Source of the DNA: Zelopaecilomyces penicillatus
Lineage: Eukaryota > Ascomycota > Sordariomycetes > Hypocreales > Pseudodiploosporaceae
Direction: 5' to 3'
Length of the DNA stretch: 64,000 nucleotides
NCBI GenBank assembly: GCA_005765155.1
Contig: VCCP01000005.1
Coordinates: 4,154,001 to 4,218,000 of the forward strand
Shown here one piece after another: positions 47,601 through 60,384 of this stretch (its first letter is position 1; every line of letters starts with the position of its first letter). The notes under the pieces are model-generated. The model did no database searches and had not been told where the DNA came from. It saw only the letters and a program-made list of their open reading frames with translations. The translations under genes and the position numbers were made by a program.

Positions 47601-50600
47601 AAGCTCCATACAGAACCAACAACAAGCCTACCTGCTTCTTTGGCCCATGACGCCCATGACGCCCAATTACAACTCGACATTTTGAATTCGCCTATCCTCA
47701 TTCACAATATCTTCTTACCGCTGCAACCCAGCAGGTCATATTCAACTGTTTCTATGTCCCTGGAAGCGGGCACTTCAAGTTGTGAGTGCGCCATGACAAT
47801 CACAGCCAAATGACGTGGGCCAGCGCCGTACTAGGCAGGCCCCTTCACATCGGCATTTATGCCTGTGTCCTCAAAATGGCACCCCGCCATCGAGAGTAGC
47901 AGTCCGTGCAATGAGATATTATGTCGGGATTTGGTACCCCACATAGCATCAGCTGTTCATATTGTCGTCAGAGGCAATACCATCAAGTCCAAGTACGGTC
48001 TTATCATCGCCAAAGTATTGCACGAAAAGCCACCATAGACATTTGGTACACCGCTTTTTGTCACCCAGCCACAGCACCTAGGCTGCTATGAGCCTCAACT
48101 CCTTGAGGTGGATTCACATCCGATCAGTGTACTGTACGGAAGGGGAAGAAACAGTTCCACCTCGAAAATAATAATATTTTAACATCCATTGAGATTCTTG
48201 CTCAACTCATGAAATACTTTCGCTAGCCAATATGTGACTACGTGGTTAGGAATATGTTCAGCCATACTGGGCGAGTCTAGACTGGTAGCTACCTACCCTA
48301 GCCAGGCTCAACGTGCCAGGCTACAACCCTGCACAAGCATGGCCATATTCCTTGACAAACATAACCGCTACGCTGGTTTTCGATGCTTGCCTGCCATACA
48401 GATAATTGGGAGAACGTTCACACTCTGCTTTTTAGTTGCATCGACTCTCCAGTACTCACACATTGTCCACTTCGCCCAGTTTGACGGCAATGCATAAATG
48501 GAGTGCCTTTATTCCCACCTCGACTGAGTTCCTTCGGTAAGAAAGCTACAATAAAGACTGGCTGAAATACTCTTCTGGCTTGAGGCAATAGGCTATATGT
48601 GCTGCTTATTATAGCCTATACTGCAAAAATGCTGCTTGCTCAAGCTACCCTCTCCGTTCCAGCCAATTCTGCTCATCAATCAACCAACAAAGTCAATGCC
48701 AACCGCCTTAAAACTAGGTGAATCAAAACAGTATGTTGTGGGTTGCCCCAAGGCTTCACGGCAAGATTAGTGATGCTTGTTGACTGAGACAATACATCAG
48801 TCTCGGCCGAAGACGAATATTGTGGTCCCCGAAGGCGTGTATAACCATTCACCATACCACCACTAAGTTGCATACAAGGTCTCGGGAGCTGGTCACCTAG
48901 ACGATAATTGACGAGCTTTTGTAACAGGCCTGCTCAAACCAATCTTGCGAGCAGCAGCAGGGTCTTCGAAGGTGGGATTAATCTAAGAGCTACTACCAAG
49001 TCTGGCTCAACGAATTGAATCAGTTTAGTCGTTTGGTTTTCATCATTGCCGTGGCGGAGCTTACCAAAAAAGGTGGAAGAAATTGACAGTACCTGCCAAG
49101 AAAGGTTAACTCAATTAGCATAATGCACCGAGCACCAGGGATTTGCACATTGGTCTCTCAGTCCTGATGTCGAGTCGTCATGTGGAAGCGATTCCTAGTT
49201 TTCGTAGGGTAACTGGGCGACGAGAACCCTCCCAGCCTAACCCGAGGTTAGGGTTGTCCCGTTGTGGACATGAAGTCTACGAATCAAAATCTCCGGCCTT
49301 ACGTGAAGAGAGTCATTTCCCCTGTCACATGCGCCTGCACGCCGCACTAGTGTCAGTCGGTGAACCAAACTGTCGGGTCAGAGGCTTGGAGGGGAACAAG
49401 GGGGGTGTGCGAAATTATGCAGTCGTCGGAGCCTCGAACTGATTGGCACTGATGGGTATTACGGAGTTATTATAGTAAGTACTCTACAATATTTCACAAC
49501 TCATCGACACTCGATATCAGTCTATCATCCTCCTAACCCAATGAATGAGCCCTGGCCAGTAGGAGCACTCATCGAGAAAGTGCTTGTTGGCTCTATGCAT
49601 GCTACTGCATTAGCTAACTCCAATTCCAATACTGACTCTTGCCTCATACGATGTAAGTGTGTGTTTCACCGGCTGATCTCTCAGTTGGTTCCGCAACGCT
49701 TGGCCCTCTTTCCCCATTTCTCAATTCCCGCAAGTTCATCTGCCTCGTTGTACTACTAAGGTATAGTGATTTTGCAATGTGGATTTTGGTTAGCGGCGCG
49801 GGTCATGATTGCTCATGTTACGGACTGTACGCATCGGGGCCCCTTGCAGCATTGGTTCCAGATAGTTATCGCGCAAATGTCGCGGAGTAGGCCTACATGT
49901 TCATCTCGGCGTCGGCGACAGCGGCAGAGACAGCACCAGCGCCAGCAGGCCGACGGGAGCGGTTGCAGACGCAAACCGCAACGTGCAAGACGGACCCGCG
50001 ACAAGCGATGATTGATTTACCGCTCGCCTGCAGGCGGCTACTTTGCGCTCACAACCGAATGAATCGGTGTGTGAGTGTGTGTGTGAGTGTATGTGCGCTT
50101 TTTATCACTCAGTTCCAAGGACGGGGTACCTCACCGGTCAGCCAGTAATTTATTACCTGCCCTGTCTCCATACGAGTACGGAACATGTGGAGTCGAGTTA
50201 TGTGCCCGACGGGTCCCCCCGGCCTCCCAGCTTGGGTTGCCTGCGTGATCCTCCTAGCAAAATTAGCGGCAGAATTGCTCCAACGCGGCAGGATGCGGCG
50301 GCAGGTGACAAGGCAGCGAGCGGGATGAGGAGAAATACGGTCAGATTCTTTTCATTTGGCGCCTAAGCATCAGCCGTGTAAGCGCATCGTACCGCCCTCA
50401 CTGGGGCCTATCCATTTTCTTTTGTCTTGCGTTGTATCAACCTGGTTATGCATACCTGCCACCGCTTTACTAATGGTTATAGTGTTCAGCTGCATTCTAT
50501 CATGCAGCAGTACTTACGTGGCATTTTTGTCAAGAATCTCAATCCCTCGTATACACCAAACAGACACAATGGCATGTGGATAATGCTGGCACAACGAGAA

Positions 50601-50986
50601 TCCCAGCTCTGGATGTTTCCACAGTCATGAATAAACTTAGGATCCGTGTTTTTCTCCCATGTTCTGTTGCTATCTTGGACTTATACACGCCGTGGTTCAG
50701 GACCATGTGCGAACGTCCGCTATCCTGACCACAACCTTACTAGGCAAAGGGGCCAAAAATAAAGAAAATAGAAAAAATGTCTCATCCCAACCTTTCATTG
50801 CATCCAGAGTTTTGCCTTTGTTTCAATTACAAGCTTGGCATTGGTATTTCGTTATGCGTCTGTAGTCACGTAGAGATATTGTGAGGTGGAATAAGACGGA
50901 GAGCAATTTGCCCCTTGTCCCTTGCCTCTTGCGGTAGCGAACCCGTGTGCAACGCCCAACACTGCCGCCAGAAACTGTGTGTTGCT
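41620..50986. other. 9.4-kb interval without a supported gene
   Basis: The longest gene-poor block in the window. It contains a (GAA)7 run at 41902-41923, CT-rich minus-strand sequence at 43.4-43.6 kb that looks like a promoter/leader on that strand, a Kozak-like GCCATGG on the minus strand near 42300, and short GT-rich repeats near 50066. Several long open frames exist (41926-42570, 44482-45150, 45414-45944) but none has domain, splice or codon support. An unannotated long non-coding RNA or a highly split gene remains possible. Confidence 0.55.
41902..41923. repeat. (GAA)7 microsatellite
   Basis: Seven GAA units plus one G, on the plus strand upstream of the methyltransferase gene. Confidence 0.9.
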
Positions 50987-52715
50987 TCACCACTCGTACT
51001 CACCCGTTGCTTTACTGAAAACATATTCCTTCCCGTTGACAGTAAGGACACCATCCTTGAGTGTGCATTTCCTAGTGAATAGTGTCAGCATGACTAGCAA
51101 GAAGCATTAGGTAGCTCCCCTCAACTAACCACTTATTTTTGACTCTTTGGACCTTGTCGTACATGCAGAGCATGATGTGACCGAGCCCCTCATCATCGAC
51201 CTCATCATCATCGTGTTCATCCTCTGGATCATCAAGATCTGAGTTGATGGCGTCCTCATCTATTTCATCCTCATCATCGCCTCCATCATATGCAGCAACC
51301 CCAGGCTCAGTGGCCTTTTTCTTTCTTTTCAAGACTGCCGCCGATGCAGCCTGCTGCTTTGATGCTTCTTGCAGTGACAGCATCAGCCCGCCGCCTTCCA
51401 TGCTCTTGGCTTTGGCAGCCATTTGCTGGTGCAGAATGCGGTCTATCTCAACCCGTCCCAACTCCTCAAGATCACCAGCAGCGCTACGTTGTAACAAGAT
51501 ACCTTCGAAATCGTCATCGTCATCGTCTCCAGGACCATCCGTCTGGCCGTTTCCTACGGGAGGTTGGCCGGGCTGTGTATACTGTTGTTGCTGCTGCTGC
51601 TGAGCGTGTTGACCTTGAATTGCATTGATTGAGCCCGCAGCACGAATTCCGTACTGGGCTTGAAGCTGCTGGGCAGCCCTGTTTGCAGCCAAATTGTTCT
51701 TGTTAGTTGTGTCTGCGGGATTAAAGTTTGGTGGTGCGCCGGGTTCCTGCTTGATGGAAACCCCAGGCTCTTGCTTTATTTGCCCGGGCTCCAGTACGGT
51801 TCCATTTGCATTGTGCGGCGTGACACCAGTCGCACCTGTAGGCAATGGTAACTGCGGTGAGAACTGAGACTGTGAATGCGCAGGCTGTGCCAATGTCGCG
51901 GGTGGTGCAGTCGCAGCTGTTACAGGAGGATCTGGCTTAGGGTCCCAAGGGAATCGGGCCACATCGAGCTGGGTGAGTTTCTGTTGCCATCCCTATACAA
52001 GCGGAACACAAGACATTCGGTCAGCAATGATCTCACGGGGTAATATATGGTATAAAATGAATCGTTTTCTGGATGATGAGGACTGATGAGGTGATGGAAA
52101 GCAACTGATTCAGCCAAATGCAATGAACATGATGGCTTCATTAAACAGCAACTTGGTCTTGAGGGCAGTTGCTCGAGTGAGTGAGGCTTGTGTAACCCAA
52201 CAACACGTGATAGCGAAGGGGTAATACAATCGGGACGCTAGGGCTGCCTGGGGAGCTGCCTGGAGTGGGCTCGGTGGAGGGTGGGTGGCGAGGCAGCCAA
52301 CCGTCGACCGTAGCAGGGGGTGGTTGACTTAAAAAGGACCCAAATAGTGCTGCGTCGCCCCCTCCCAACCCAACCCGTCACCACTCTCCGCTTCGGCCAG
52401 TCTCCCCAAGCTGGTCTCATCGCGGAAGTGCTTTTTGCAGGACCGATACTGTTCCTTGTTCGTCTGCTGTGTCTTATCTCTTGAAAGATACAGCCTGAGC
52501 CTGGTGACCGGAGTACGGAGTTGCTCGGGTTGCACGAACCCACTGGGAAGATTCTGGAGAAGGGAGAACAAAGAAACTGATGCAAATGTACTCACCAGTC
52601 GCAGTTCCTCCAGTACTGCCTCCTCGACGCCGCTCTCTTCGAAATCCACTCGCGAACTGTTTATAACTTCCTCGATGATGGTCTGGTAAACATTGCCAAC
52701 GGCCTGATTGGACAT
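50987..52715 (-). CDS. toa1: TFIIA large subunit (alpha/beta)
   Basis: Three exons: 52715-52596, 51992-51130 and 51071-50987. Introns are 603 bp (GTGAGT...TAG, unusually long here) and 58 bp (GTTAGT...TAG). The product is 355 residues. The N-terminal helix region (MSNQAVGNVYQTIIEEVINS, VDFEESGVEEAVLEELRL, then GWQQKLTQLDVARFPWD) is the TFIIA four-helix-bundle segment and is reconstituted only across the long intron. The middle is Pro/Gln-rich with a seven-Gln run and two IKQEPG repeats. Acidic DDDD and EDE stretches follow. The C-terminus (CMYDKVQRVKNKWKCTLKDG, VNGKEYVFSKATGEYEW) is the beta-barrel that contacts TBP and DNA. TFIIA stabilises TBP on promoters for Pol II. The assignment is firm. 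Confidence 0.95.
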
Positions 52716-53874
52716 GATGGCTGGTTGGTTCCTAAATCCTGGTGCGCTTGCTTTGTTTGATTGAGCTGATCCTCACGATGCACACCGTTGCGAGGTGACA
52801 GTAGTCGCTTGCGTGTCGTCGCAAGGCGGGCTCGCTGTAACTGCGCAACAACCATAATTCAGTCAGAAAGGCGCTGTTTGCAAGAGAGAGAAAAGGGAAT
52901 TGAACGTGTTCCTCTGAAAGCGTAAACAGCAGCTTAGGGCCTCTTTCACATCACTGGTGGCGATCGTCTTGAGGCCGAAAGGGTGCTGCTCTCTTACCGA
53001 TGACGGTGGGCGTTCACGTACACAAATGCGGCGGTTAAGCGGCCTGCGGCAAGGCGCTGTTAACTGTCTTCAAAGCCGCCACTTCACAACAGTGGAGGAA
53101 GTTCGATAAACCGCAAGGCCGAGGTTTTTCAGTTGATCTATGTTCTCGTTGATTTTAACCCGTACCTTGTAGACGTTGCCGTGTGCGCAGCGAAAACACT
53201 CGTAGAGTTGGCAATGCGGCGTTCAGTGATATGCAGTGGTGAGAGTTGCCAACACTCGGTAGATTTCATCTTCTAAAGCCGTCGGCCAGGCTCCAATGAT
53301 TAGTCATCTGGCACACTCTCAAAGGGCAGTTCCTCAAATGAAGTAGGTAAAAAGTAATGATAGGTTCATCAATTCAACAAGAATGAGGAATTCCTCATCC
53401 AAATACCAGCTACAGCATTGGATGAGAACCCATCTTCATGAGTTTTATAATGTCAAAGTCACTCACGGATGGGTGTGAAATTACGTTGTCTGGCTGGTTT
53501 GCACAACCCTCGCATGTAGCAATCCAGGGCTATCATTGCCCACCAAGCTGACTCATCACGATGCTTATCCAGGTATGATCGTCCTTAACGCCAACGCCAA
53601 CAATGTTCCATATTATTACTTGACTCCCAAAACTGTATACCGGTGTTAGTAGCTATATACATGAATTCTTTTCTTCAATTTGTGATAGCATCAATTCGTA
53701 TCTCGTGTCCAAATCTGTCCTGTTGCGACTGTTTCATCCGTGGAGAAGCGCTTTCGTACCACATGAAGAGCAGGCAAAAACTCCCCGACACCGTGCTCAA
53801 ATTGAACGCTTCAAACTAAGACCGAGATGCCAATAAAAGATGCATACCTACCGTGAGAGAGCTGGTGCTGTTGC
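52716..53874. other. Spacer between toa1 and cdc20
   Basis: Promoter and leader of toa1 and the 3' region of cdc20, both minus strand. No gene seen in about 1.2 kb. Confidence 0.65.
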
Positions 53875-55739
53875 TCATCGAATTGTCATCTGCTTAACCA
53901 TGTCTGCCTTGCTGGAAGAACCAGAGCCACTAATGCCGCCAGCAGCACCAGCTTTCTTCTCAAAGACCTTCCAGAACTTCAAGCTCTCATCGGCAGCTGC
54001 AAAGGAGTTAGCTAATGTTGAACGGGTTTTTCTTTTCCTTTTTTTATTTAGAGTAAGGAATACATACCAGCTGTAGCCAGCATTTGGCCGTCAGGGCTCA
54101 GGCAGCTGTGGAGAACACGGCTCTCATGAGCAGGGATTTCCACATTGCGAACCAAGGTTGGATAGCTCCATACACTAAGCGAGTTGTCGGGGAAACCGCT
54201 TGAGCTTACAATCTCCCGGTAGTGAGGGCTCCATCGGAGTGATGTGACTTGGGACCCGGTATCGATGCTGTTCACACGAGCACCTGTGGTTGAGTTCCAG
54301 AAATGGATGTGACGATCATACGATCCTCCGCCTGTAGCGAGTAGGTTCGCATTCCAAGGGCACCATGCCAAAGCCTTGACAGCAGCCTTATGGTTGGTCT
54401 TTGTGAACTTGGGAACGGACAGGGAGCGGGCGTCCCAGATAGACACCAAGTTATCGTTGCCGCCGGTAGCAAGCTGTGCACCATCTGATCGCCACTCAAG
54501 ACCACAGACCTCAGAGGTATGGGAGACAAGCTCCGCAACCTTGTGCTCGGCGATTCGCACGTCATGGTTGTACACGAGGCCGCTTCGAGCACCAGTAGAG
54601 AGCAGGTGCTTATTCCAGCCCATGACACCAACCCTGGTATCGTGGCCGAACATGCTGCGGATCTTCTGGCTTTCAGCCACATCCCAGATTTGGACTTCGC
54701 CTGTACCAAGACCAACTCCGACATATGCGCCATCATCCGACCATTTTACGCTGCTGACATAGGTGTCGGCTGAGGTCTCCAGTAAGCAGTTGACGCTGCC
54801 CTCTCCAGCAGACCAGACATAGACACTACGTTCCAGACCAATAGCGACTTGGTTTCCAGAGCTCCAGTCAAGGAGATTGAGATAGTAGTCGTCAATGAGA
54901 CCTGGCGCATCCAAAACGCGCTCTGGAGCAGTGGCAATGCGTCGGCGTGATTGTGCAGAGTTCGTGCTTGTGTTGCGAAGGGGTCTGTTGTACTGTTGCC
55001 TGAGATCAATCGGCTTTGATGACTCTGGCGCAGCTGGCTTGAACTCAAGAATGCGAGTCTTAAGGTTGACTCCACAGGCATTGGCAAGAGAATCCTGGTA
55101 AGCGACCGTGTTGGGAGATGGGCGCGAGTAACTGTCCGCATCATCATCGTTGATGCTCAAGCCTTCAAGAGCTGCAGCAGCATCATCGGCGGCCGATGAA
55201 AGCACGGACGCGTTGTCTGAAGCGCCGGCTTTGGGACGTTGTCGGTCACCCAAATTGAGTTTGCTGGACCCGGTGTTGGCAATGGCAGAACTGGTGGAGC
55301 GATTGGGAATAAATCGATCACCACCATAGCTCACACTAGTCTTGCCTACCTTGGACCGAAGCGGAACCTTCTTTGCCTTGGCACTAGAAGGTGTTCTGGC
55401 ATTGCCAGTTCCAGTGAGTGTGAAGTCGGACACGCCAAGCTCAAGAGCTCTGCGTGGGCTATAAACAACACGGGCAATGTTGGATTTGGGTGAGTCTCGG
55501 TGTGAGGATGTGGAAGTTGATCGTGCAAGGTGGGCCATGAGGTTGCCGCCATAGGTGGACTTGGTGGCTCGGCAATCGATACCATGTTGCCTATCTGGTG
55601 TAAAAGGTGAAGAGTTGATGTTGAGGGCTGCTGATGCTTGACGAGGCGATGGGGTAAGAGGCATGCGTCCACCAGCGGTCCGAGTTGAGAAGATCCCCTT
55701 ATGGGTCTTGATAGGCGTCGAGACTGCTGCCGTCGCCAT
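53875..55739 (-). CDS. cdc20: APC/C activator Cdc20/Slp1
   Basis: Two exons: 55739-54068 and 53996-53875. The intron is 71 bp (GTATGT...CAG). The product is 597 residues. The N-terminal 270 residues are basic and Ser-rich and hold the C-box DRFIPNR (141-147), which binds the APC/C. Seven WD40 repeats follow (about 290-590), with VSSVKWSDDGAYVGVGLGTG, EVQIWDVAESQKIRSMFGHD, VCGLEWRSDGAQLATGGNDN and LAWCPWNANLLATGGGSYDR, the classic Cdc20/Cdh1 propeller that recognises D-box and KEN substrates. The C-terminus ends in Ile-Arg, the IR tail that docks on the APC/C. The spindle checkpoint (Mad2) restrains this protein until metaphase. Sequence around the C-box and overall length favour Cdc20/Slp1 over Cdh1, but I cannot align to prove it. 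Confidence 0.92.
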
Positions 55740-56404
55740 GGCTACCGTATCGGATGTGTGTGATTTAGGTCTGTAGAGGCGTTAAGCAAATGATGCTCGC
55801 GATGTATTATGTCTGTAACTGCGTAATGTGCGATTTATAACTGAGTATGTCGTCACTAAGAAGGAGCAAAAGAGCAAGTCGTGTGGGATTTAGATGCACC
55901 AGATTGGCTGAGTGGGCTCAAAGCTTGCAACGCTGCTCAAGAGCTTGGTAAAAGCTTTGAAAAGTAAGAAGTGGATGGAGGAGGTACAGGAGTGCGGAAG
56001 ATGGGTTTGGATGGGATGAGAAGTTCGTAAGAAGCTGTGAACATGACGGGTGCCTTTTATTTACTTTGAGCCCCACAAGAGTTCTGTCCAGGCAACGGCA
56101 GGGGTGGTGCAGACACCGCAAAATTGGGCTGCTTCCGCGGATGGTCGCCATGGCAGGTTGTCACACTAGGCTTTTCTCGGCGACATGTGGCGCAGCTCCA
56201 GGGGCAACGCTGTGGCGTTCGGGGTCACAGAGGCTGGTGACCTGGAATTTCAGTAGCCTCAACACTAGTCCACATGTATTGTCACCGCGACTACTTTGAC
56301 AGATCCATACCTTGTAAAAAGGACCAAATCTCTGTCCGCTTAAGACGACCTCTGCGTCTCCAAAGAGTCTTGCGATGATCACATAGCACTTTTGCAGTGA
56401 CCTC
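55740..56404. promoter_or_regulatory. Divergent promoter between cdc20 (-) and the Kelch-BTB gene (+)
   Basis: 665 bp separate the two start codons, so the leaders and core promoters of both genes must lie here. No TATA box is obvious. No other gene is seen. Confidence 0.6.
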
Positions 56405-58802
56405 ATGGCGCAACCGTCAACTCCCAGCCAAGGGCCGCCGTCCATTTTCGGCGGCCCAGCTTTGCCACCTCAGAATGGTGGACAACCCCCCCAACCCAGC
56501 GTCTTCAATCAGCCGTCATCCAGCGCAACGTCTCTGAACGCCGTCCTAACGCCTGCCTCGGCTGCCTCACCTTCGAATAATACCTATATTATGCCGAATT
56601 CGCCAGTGAAAGCCCTCCCTATGACTGAAGGGTATCGCCCAAAAGTTACTCGTACTCTAGGCCAACGCCCCGCATGTTTGGTTAATGCTTCAGTGACATA
56701 CTGTGGAAATAATCAGATCTATGCATTTGGTGGGTTTGATCAGTATACAGATGAGGTCTATAACCATGTCCTCAAGCTAGATTTGGCCAGTCACCAGTGG
56801 AGCTTGGTTGACAACTATGGTGACATTCCTGGGGTTAGGATGGGTGAGTTAACTATGCCTCTCCTCAGACACGAGTTACTAACCTAGCCTAGGTCATACG
56901 GCTACGCTTTACCAAGGCAATAAACTCTTGGTTTTTGGCGGCGAGAACGAACACCGAACTTATCTTTCCGACTTGATCGTGTTCGACCTTACGACGGCAC
57001 ACTGGACACAGCCTCTGGTATCGGGACCAATACCCAAGGGTCGGGCTAGACATGCAGCAGTTCTACATGAGGATAAGCTCTTTATTATTGGGGGCATTAC
57101 CGGCCAGAATAACTACGTTCTGGATGATATATGCTACCTTGATCTTAAGACTTTTACTTGGTCCAAGGCGTGGAGGTTTGTTGGCCGCTTCGACCATTCA
57201 GCCTACATCTGGGGTGATAGAGTTTGGGTTTTCGGAGGTCTGAGTGAAGACATGGACAAGATTAGTGATATGTGGTGGCTTGACCTGAAAGGATGCCCAG
57301 AGTTTGATTCCAGGCCTCATTTCGGTGTCGCAGATCGTCACTCAGTTACAAGCCGATCCAGCACCTCTCCCCGACCTCCTTACCCTATGGCACCAGCAAC
57401 CGCTGTAGGCACTTCTGGCTATGCAGCGAATTCTCGAACCCCTCAAGTAAACCCACCATCTTTCCAAGTCAAGTCCTATGCCCCTGTGGCACCAGGGTCT
57501 ATATCTGCATTAAAGTTTGTATCTGGAGCAACTATTCCTTCACAGGGTTCGGGAATCCACTACCACCAATATTCGTCAGGGACACTACTTGACTTTGTAA
57601 CACCCGCTGCGACAATTACACACAGAGAATGTTCCCTTTCAGCGTTAGATCTCAGCACGCTTCGTTGGACAAAGCTTGCCGACGGCCGCGAGATCTTCAA
57701 GCCTGGCTACAGATGGCACTATTGTACCATGAATGAGGACGGAACGAAAGCTTGGCTTCTTGGATGCCCGGTGGAGATGGATCTGGGACCAAATGGATAT
57801 GAAGAGTATCTCAGGTGAGATGAGTTTTAACGCACCTAAGCATCATATTCTGTGCTAACTTTTACGCTCAGTGATATCATGGAAGTTGATCTCCGAAGAT
57901 ATGGCTTTCTTGGCAACAACCTTGCACCGGAACCTTCACACGAGTCACGGCCATCACTGACTACGAGACTGAGCGATCATCCTTCTAAGGGCCTTGGTGA
58001 TGACCTTGCCAAACTCTTTAACCAACCTCCAGAAGCAGGCAGCGGCACTGATTTCATTATTACAGCCCTTGCTGATGATGGGGAGACTGATCATCACCTC
58101 AGCTCTGGGCTGATTCGGGCTGATGACTCGGCCCGCGAGGAGAATTGGCTTGCCGCCGGTGCACCAACCTCAATGCCTATCCATGTCCATAAACTCATTT
58201 TGCAGGCGCGCTGGCCGCACTTTGCACGTCTGTATAACGCCCAGATGGCGGAGTTTCATACGAAAAAGATGCACATTCCGGAACCCTACTCAGTTGTAAA
58301 GGCATTTTTGCTGTACCTTTACACAGACAATATCCGTGGCACGACTGATGCTGACAGCGATGCAACCACGGACCTTTCCGATGTGGCAGGGTTATTAGTT
58401 ATGTCTAACATTTACAATATTCCACATCTCCGTCTCCTGTGCGTAAACCGATTAGCCAAGGAGCTAGACGTGGAACATGCTTGCGTCATCTGGTATTGCG
58501 CTGGACTCGCGAGTGAGGAATGGCTGCGGAAACGTGCTGCGACATTTTGCATGACCCATTGGGGCCGAATCGTTCGCACGCAGGGCTTTTTACGCCTGCC
58601 ACGCACCGCACTCGTTGAATTGTCACAGGAAATTGACATGGAGGGTCGTGTTGTTGCTGGGGAGGAGCTTGAGTGGGGGGGCATGTCAGGACGCTATGGA
58701 CTTGGAATGGGGCATGGTGCCCGCAAGGAGAGCATCAGCAGCAACCAGACCCAGGTCCTAGAGTCTGAGGCCGATGATGATGACGGCATGGAAATGAGCT
58801 AA
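56405..58802 (+). CDS. Kelch-repeat / BTB-domain protein (Ral2-like)
   Basis: Three exons: 56405-56843, 56893-57814 and 57872-58802. Introns are 49 bp (GTGAGT...TAG) and 57 bp (GTGAGA...CAG). The product is 763 residues. A Pro/Ser-rich N-terminus (1-80) precedes Kelch repeats (about 90-330) with the double-Gly signatures IYAFGGFDQYTDEVYNHVLK, LLVFGGENEHRTYLSDLIVF, LFIIGGITGQNNYVLDDICY and VWVFGGLSEDMDKISDMWWL. After a Ser/Pro linker come a further Kelch-like segment (LSTLRWTKLADG) and a BTB/POZ-like region (about 560-700; IHVHKLILQARWPHFARLYN). The acidic tail is disordered. The domain order resembles fission yeast Ral2, which acts with Ras1 in morphology and mating. That link is by architecture only, so no symbol is given. 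Confidence 0.9.
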
Positions 58803-60384
58803 ACATCGAGCGTGATGGCCGAGAGGCCCAAGAAAGCATGCCGTTTCCGTGCATCCCCCGCCGGGTGGGGTGACCAGGTTATGAGATGATGATGACTGAT
58901 GGAAGATCTGATACATGGGATGGATGATGGATGATGGTTATCCTGGCTGGGTTTTGAAAGGCTTCCTATGTGAAGATGCTTTGTACACAAGATTGGGTTT
59001 TCTTTGTAACTTGCTTTGTTCGAGCATCATTAGGGGAGTTGGTTAGCTGTTTCTATGGGTTGGGCTAGCTCAGATCAAAGTGGCCTCAAGTTGACCCCAT
59101 ACTAGAACTACACGTAAGAAGCATATCCATATACCATTATGTTCGCCACTACTTTGATTGTCCGATGTCACAAAGGCCGGGCTTCTTGCCCCTTAGAGGA
59201 GTGATCAGCCATTATCTCACATACAGTGATGACCACTTGGCGATGATAATCACGGATAACTCAGCCGGATTAGGGGAGTGGATAGACCAACACCATCTAT
59301 TAATTGATCGACATTTTTGCATGAAGCAATTTTTAACCTCTCTATCCTTGAACTTTTGGGGAAAACAAAGCCTCCAGCCTCCTGGTCCAACCCCGCATCC
59401 AGTACCCACACACATTGCTAGAAAAGGTCATCCGCTTAGGATCAGCCTGCACGCCACTCTGAGTAGAAAACGAGTCCCATACACCAACAAAGCAGTGGCA
59501 GTGATCCATCAGAAAAGACAGGCAAGATATATGAAAAAAAGGGGTAAGCAAAAAAAGTCAAACGAGAGCGTTTGTCCTAAATCACAAACCACATCACAAT
59601 CTAACCGCCTCGCTGCAGTGCCTTTTCTCCAAAGGAAACCAAAAAAAACAACAAAAAAAAACATAGAGACAAAGAAAACAGGACGTAGAAAACAGAAGCC
59701 AAAATAAAAATCATACAAGCTGATGCCACCGTCCCTTTTTCCATTTCTGCGTACCACATATCACAGGATTTTCCTTCTATGGCTTAACCAAGTCTCCCCC
59801 AAAGCCATAGCTTCTCCTGAGAGAACAGCAAATCGCCCACAACTCGAAAGGGTATTTTTGTCTAAAAAGGAGGTCGTGCTAAGCACGTGAGAGAGAGAAA
59901 AAAAATGAAGAGTAAATGCGCGTACACATTGCATCAGTGTACGGTGACGGTCCAAACCTGTCACAATCTGATCAACAGCTCGTTGCTCTGCCTCGGGGAG
60001 CTCCTGGCGTAATGAAGAGAGTAGAGTAGGACACGACAGATGGCCCATTGGTGGGCATTGGGCAGCTAAACTGCCTCAAGAAAGTAGTTCTTCAATTCAA
60101 CCATGGAAAATGGAGGAGCAAGTTATAAGGGCAGGTGTTTGCCGACCAAAACCCAGAGCTTCCCACGAAACCCGGTGCAAAGACGCCGTCGCAATGTGCC
60201 AAGGGCGGGCAGGCAAAGCAAAACCAATCAGAATGTTCGCTGGGCCAAACGCGGGTGGCTAAACTTCGAAGCGGCGCATCGGGGCCGGAAACGGCAACGT
60301 CGGATACAGACCGAAAAACCACATCAGGTCATTGCCTGATGTAAGTCCAAATGGAACACTGGACCATCGCGGAACGCCAGAGAT
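58803..60384. other. Convergent 3' region, no gene
   Basis: 1.6 kb between the Kelch-BTB gene (+) and the zinc-finger gene (-). A-rich tracts occur at 59,525-59,720. A plus-strand open frame (59165-59707) is Lys-rich because of these tracts and is not called. Confidence 0.65.

Noticed and set aside
51244..51628. Plus-strand frames with Ser and Cys runs
   Set aside because: Antisense of the acidic and poly-Gln tracts of toa1.
52141..52585. Minus-strand frames inside the long toa1 intron
   Set aside because: The TFIIA sequence is continuous from exon 1 to exon 2, so these frames would interrupt a conserved domain.
59165..59707. 180-codon plus-strand Lys-rich frame after the Kelch-BTB gene
   Set aside because: The Lys-rich end comes from A-tracts in a 3' intergenic region and the rest has no family signal.
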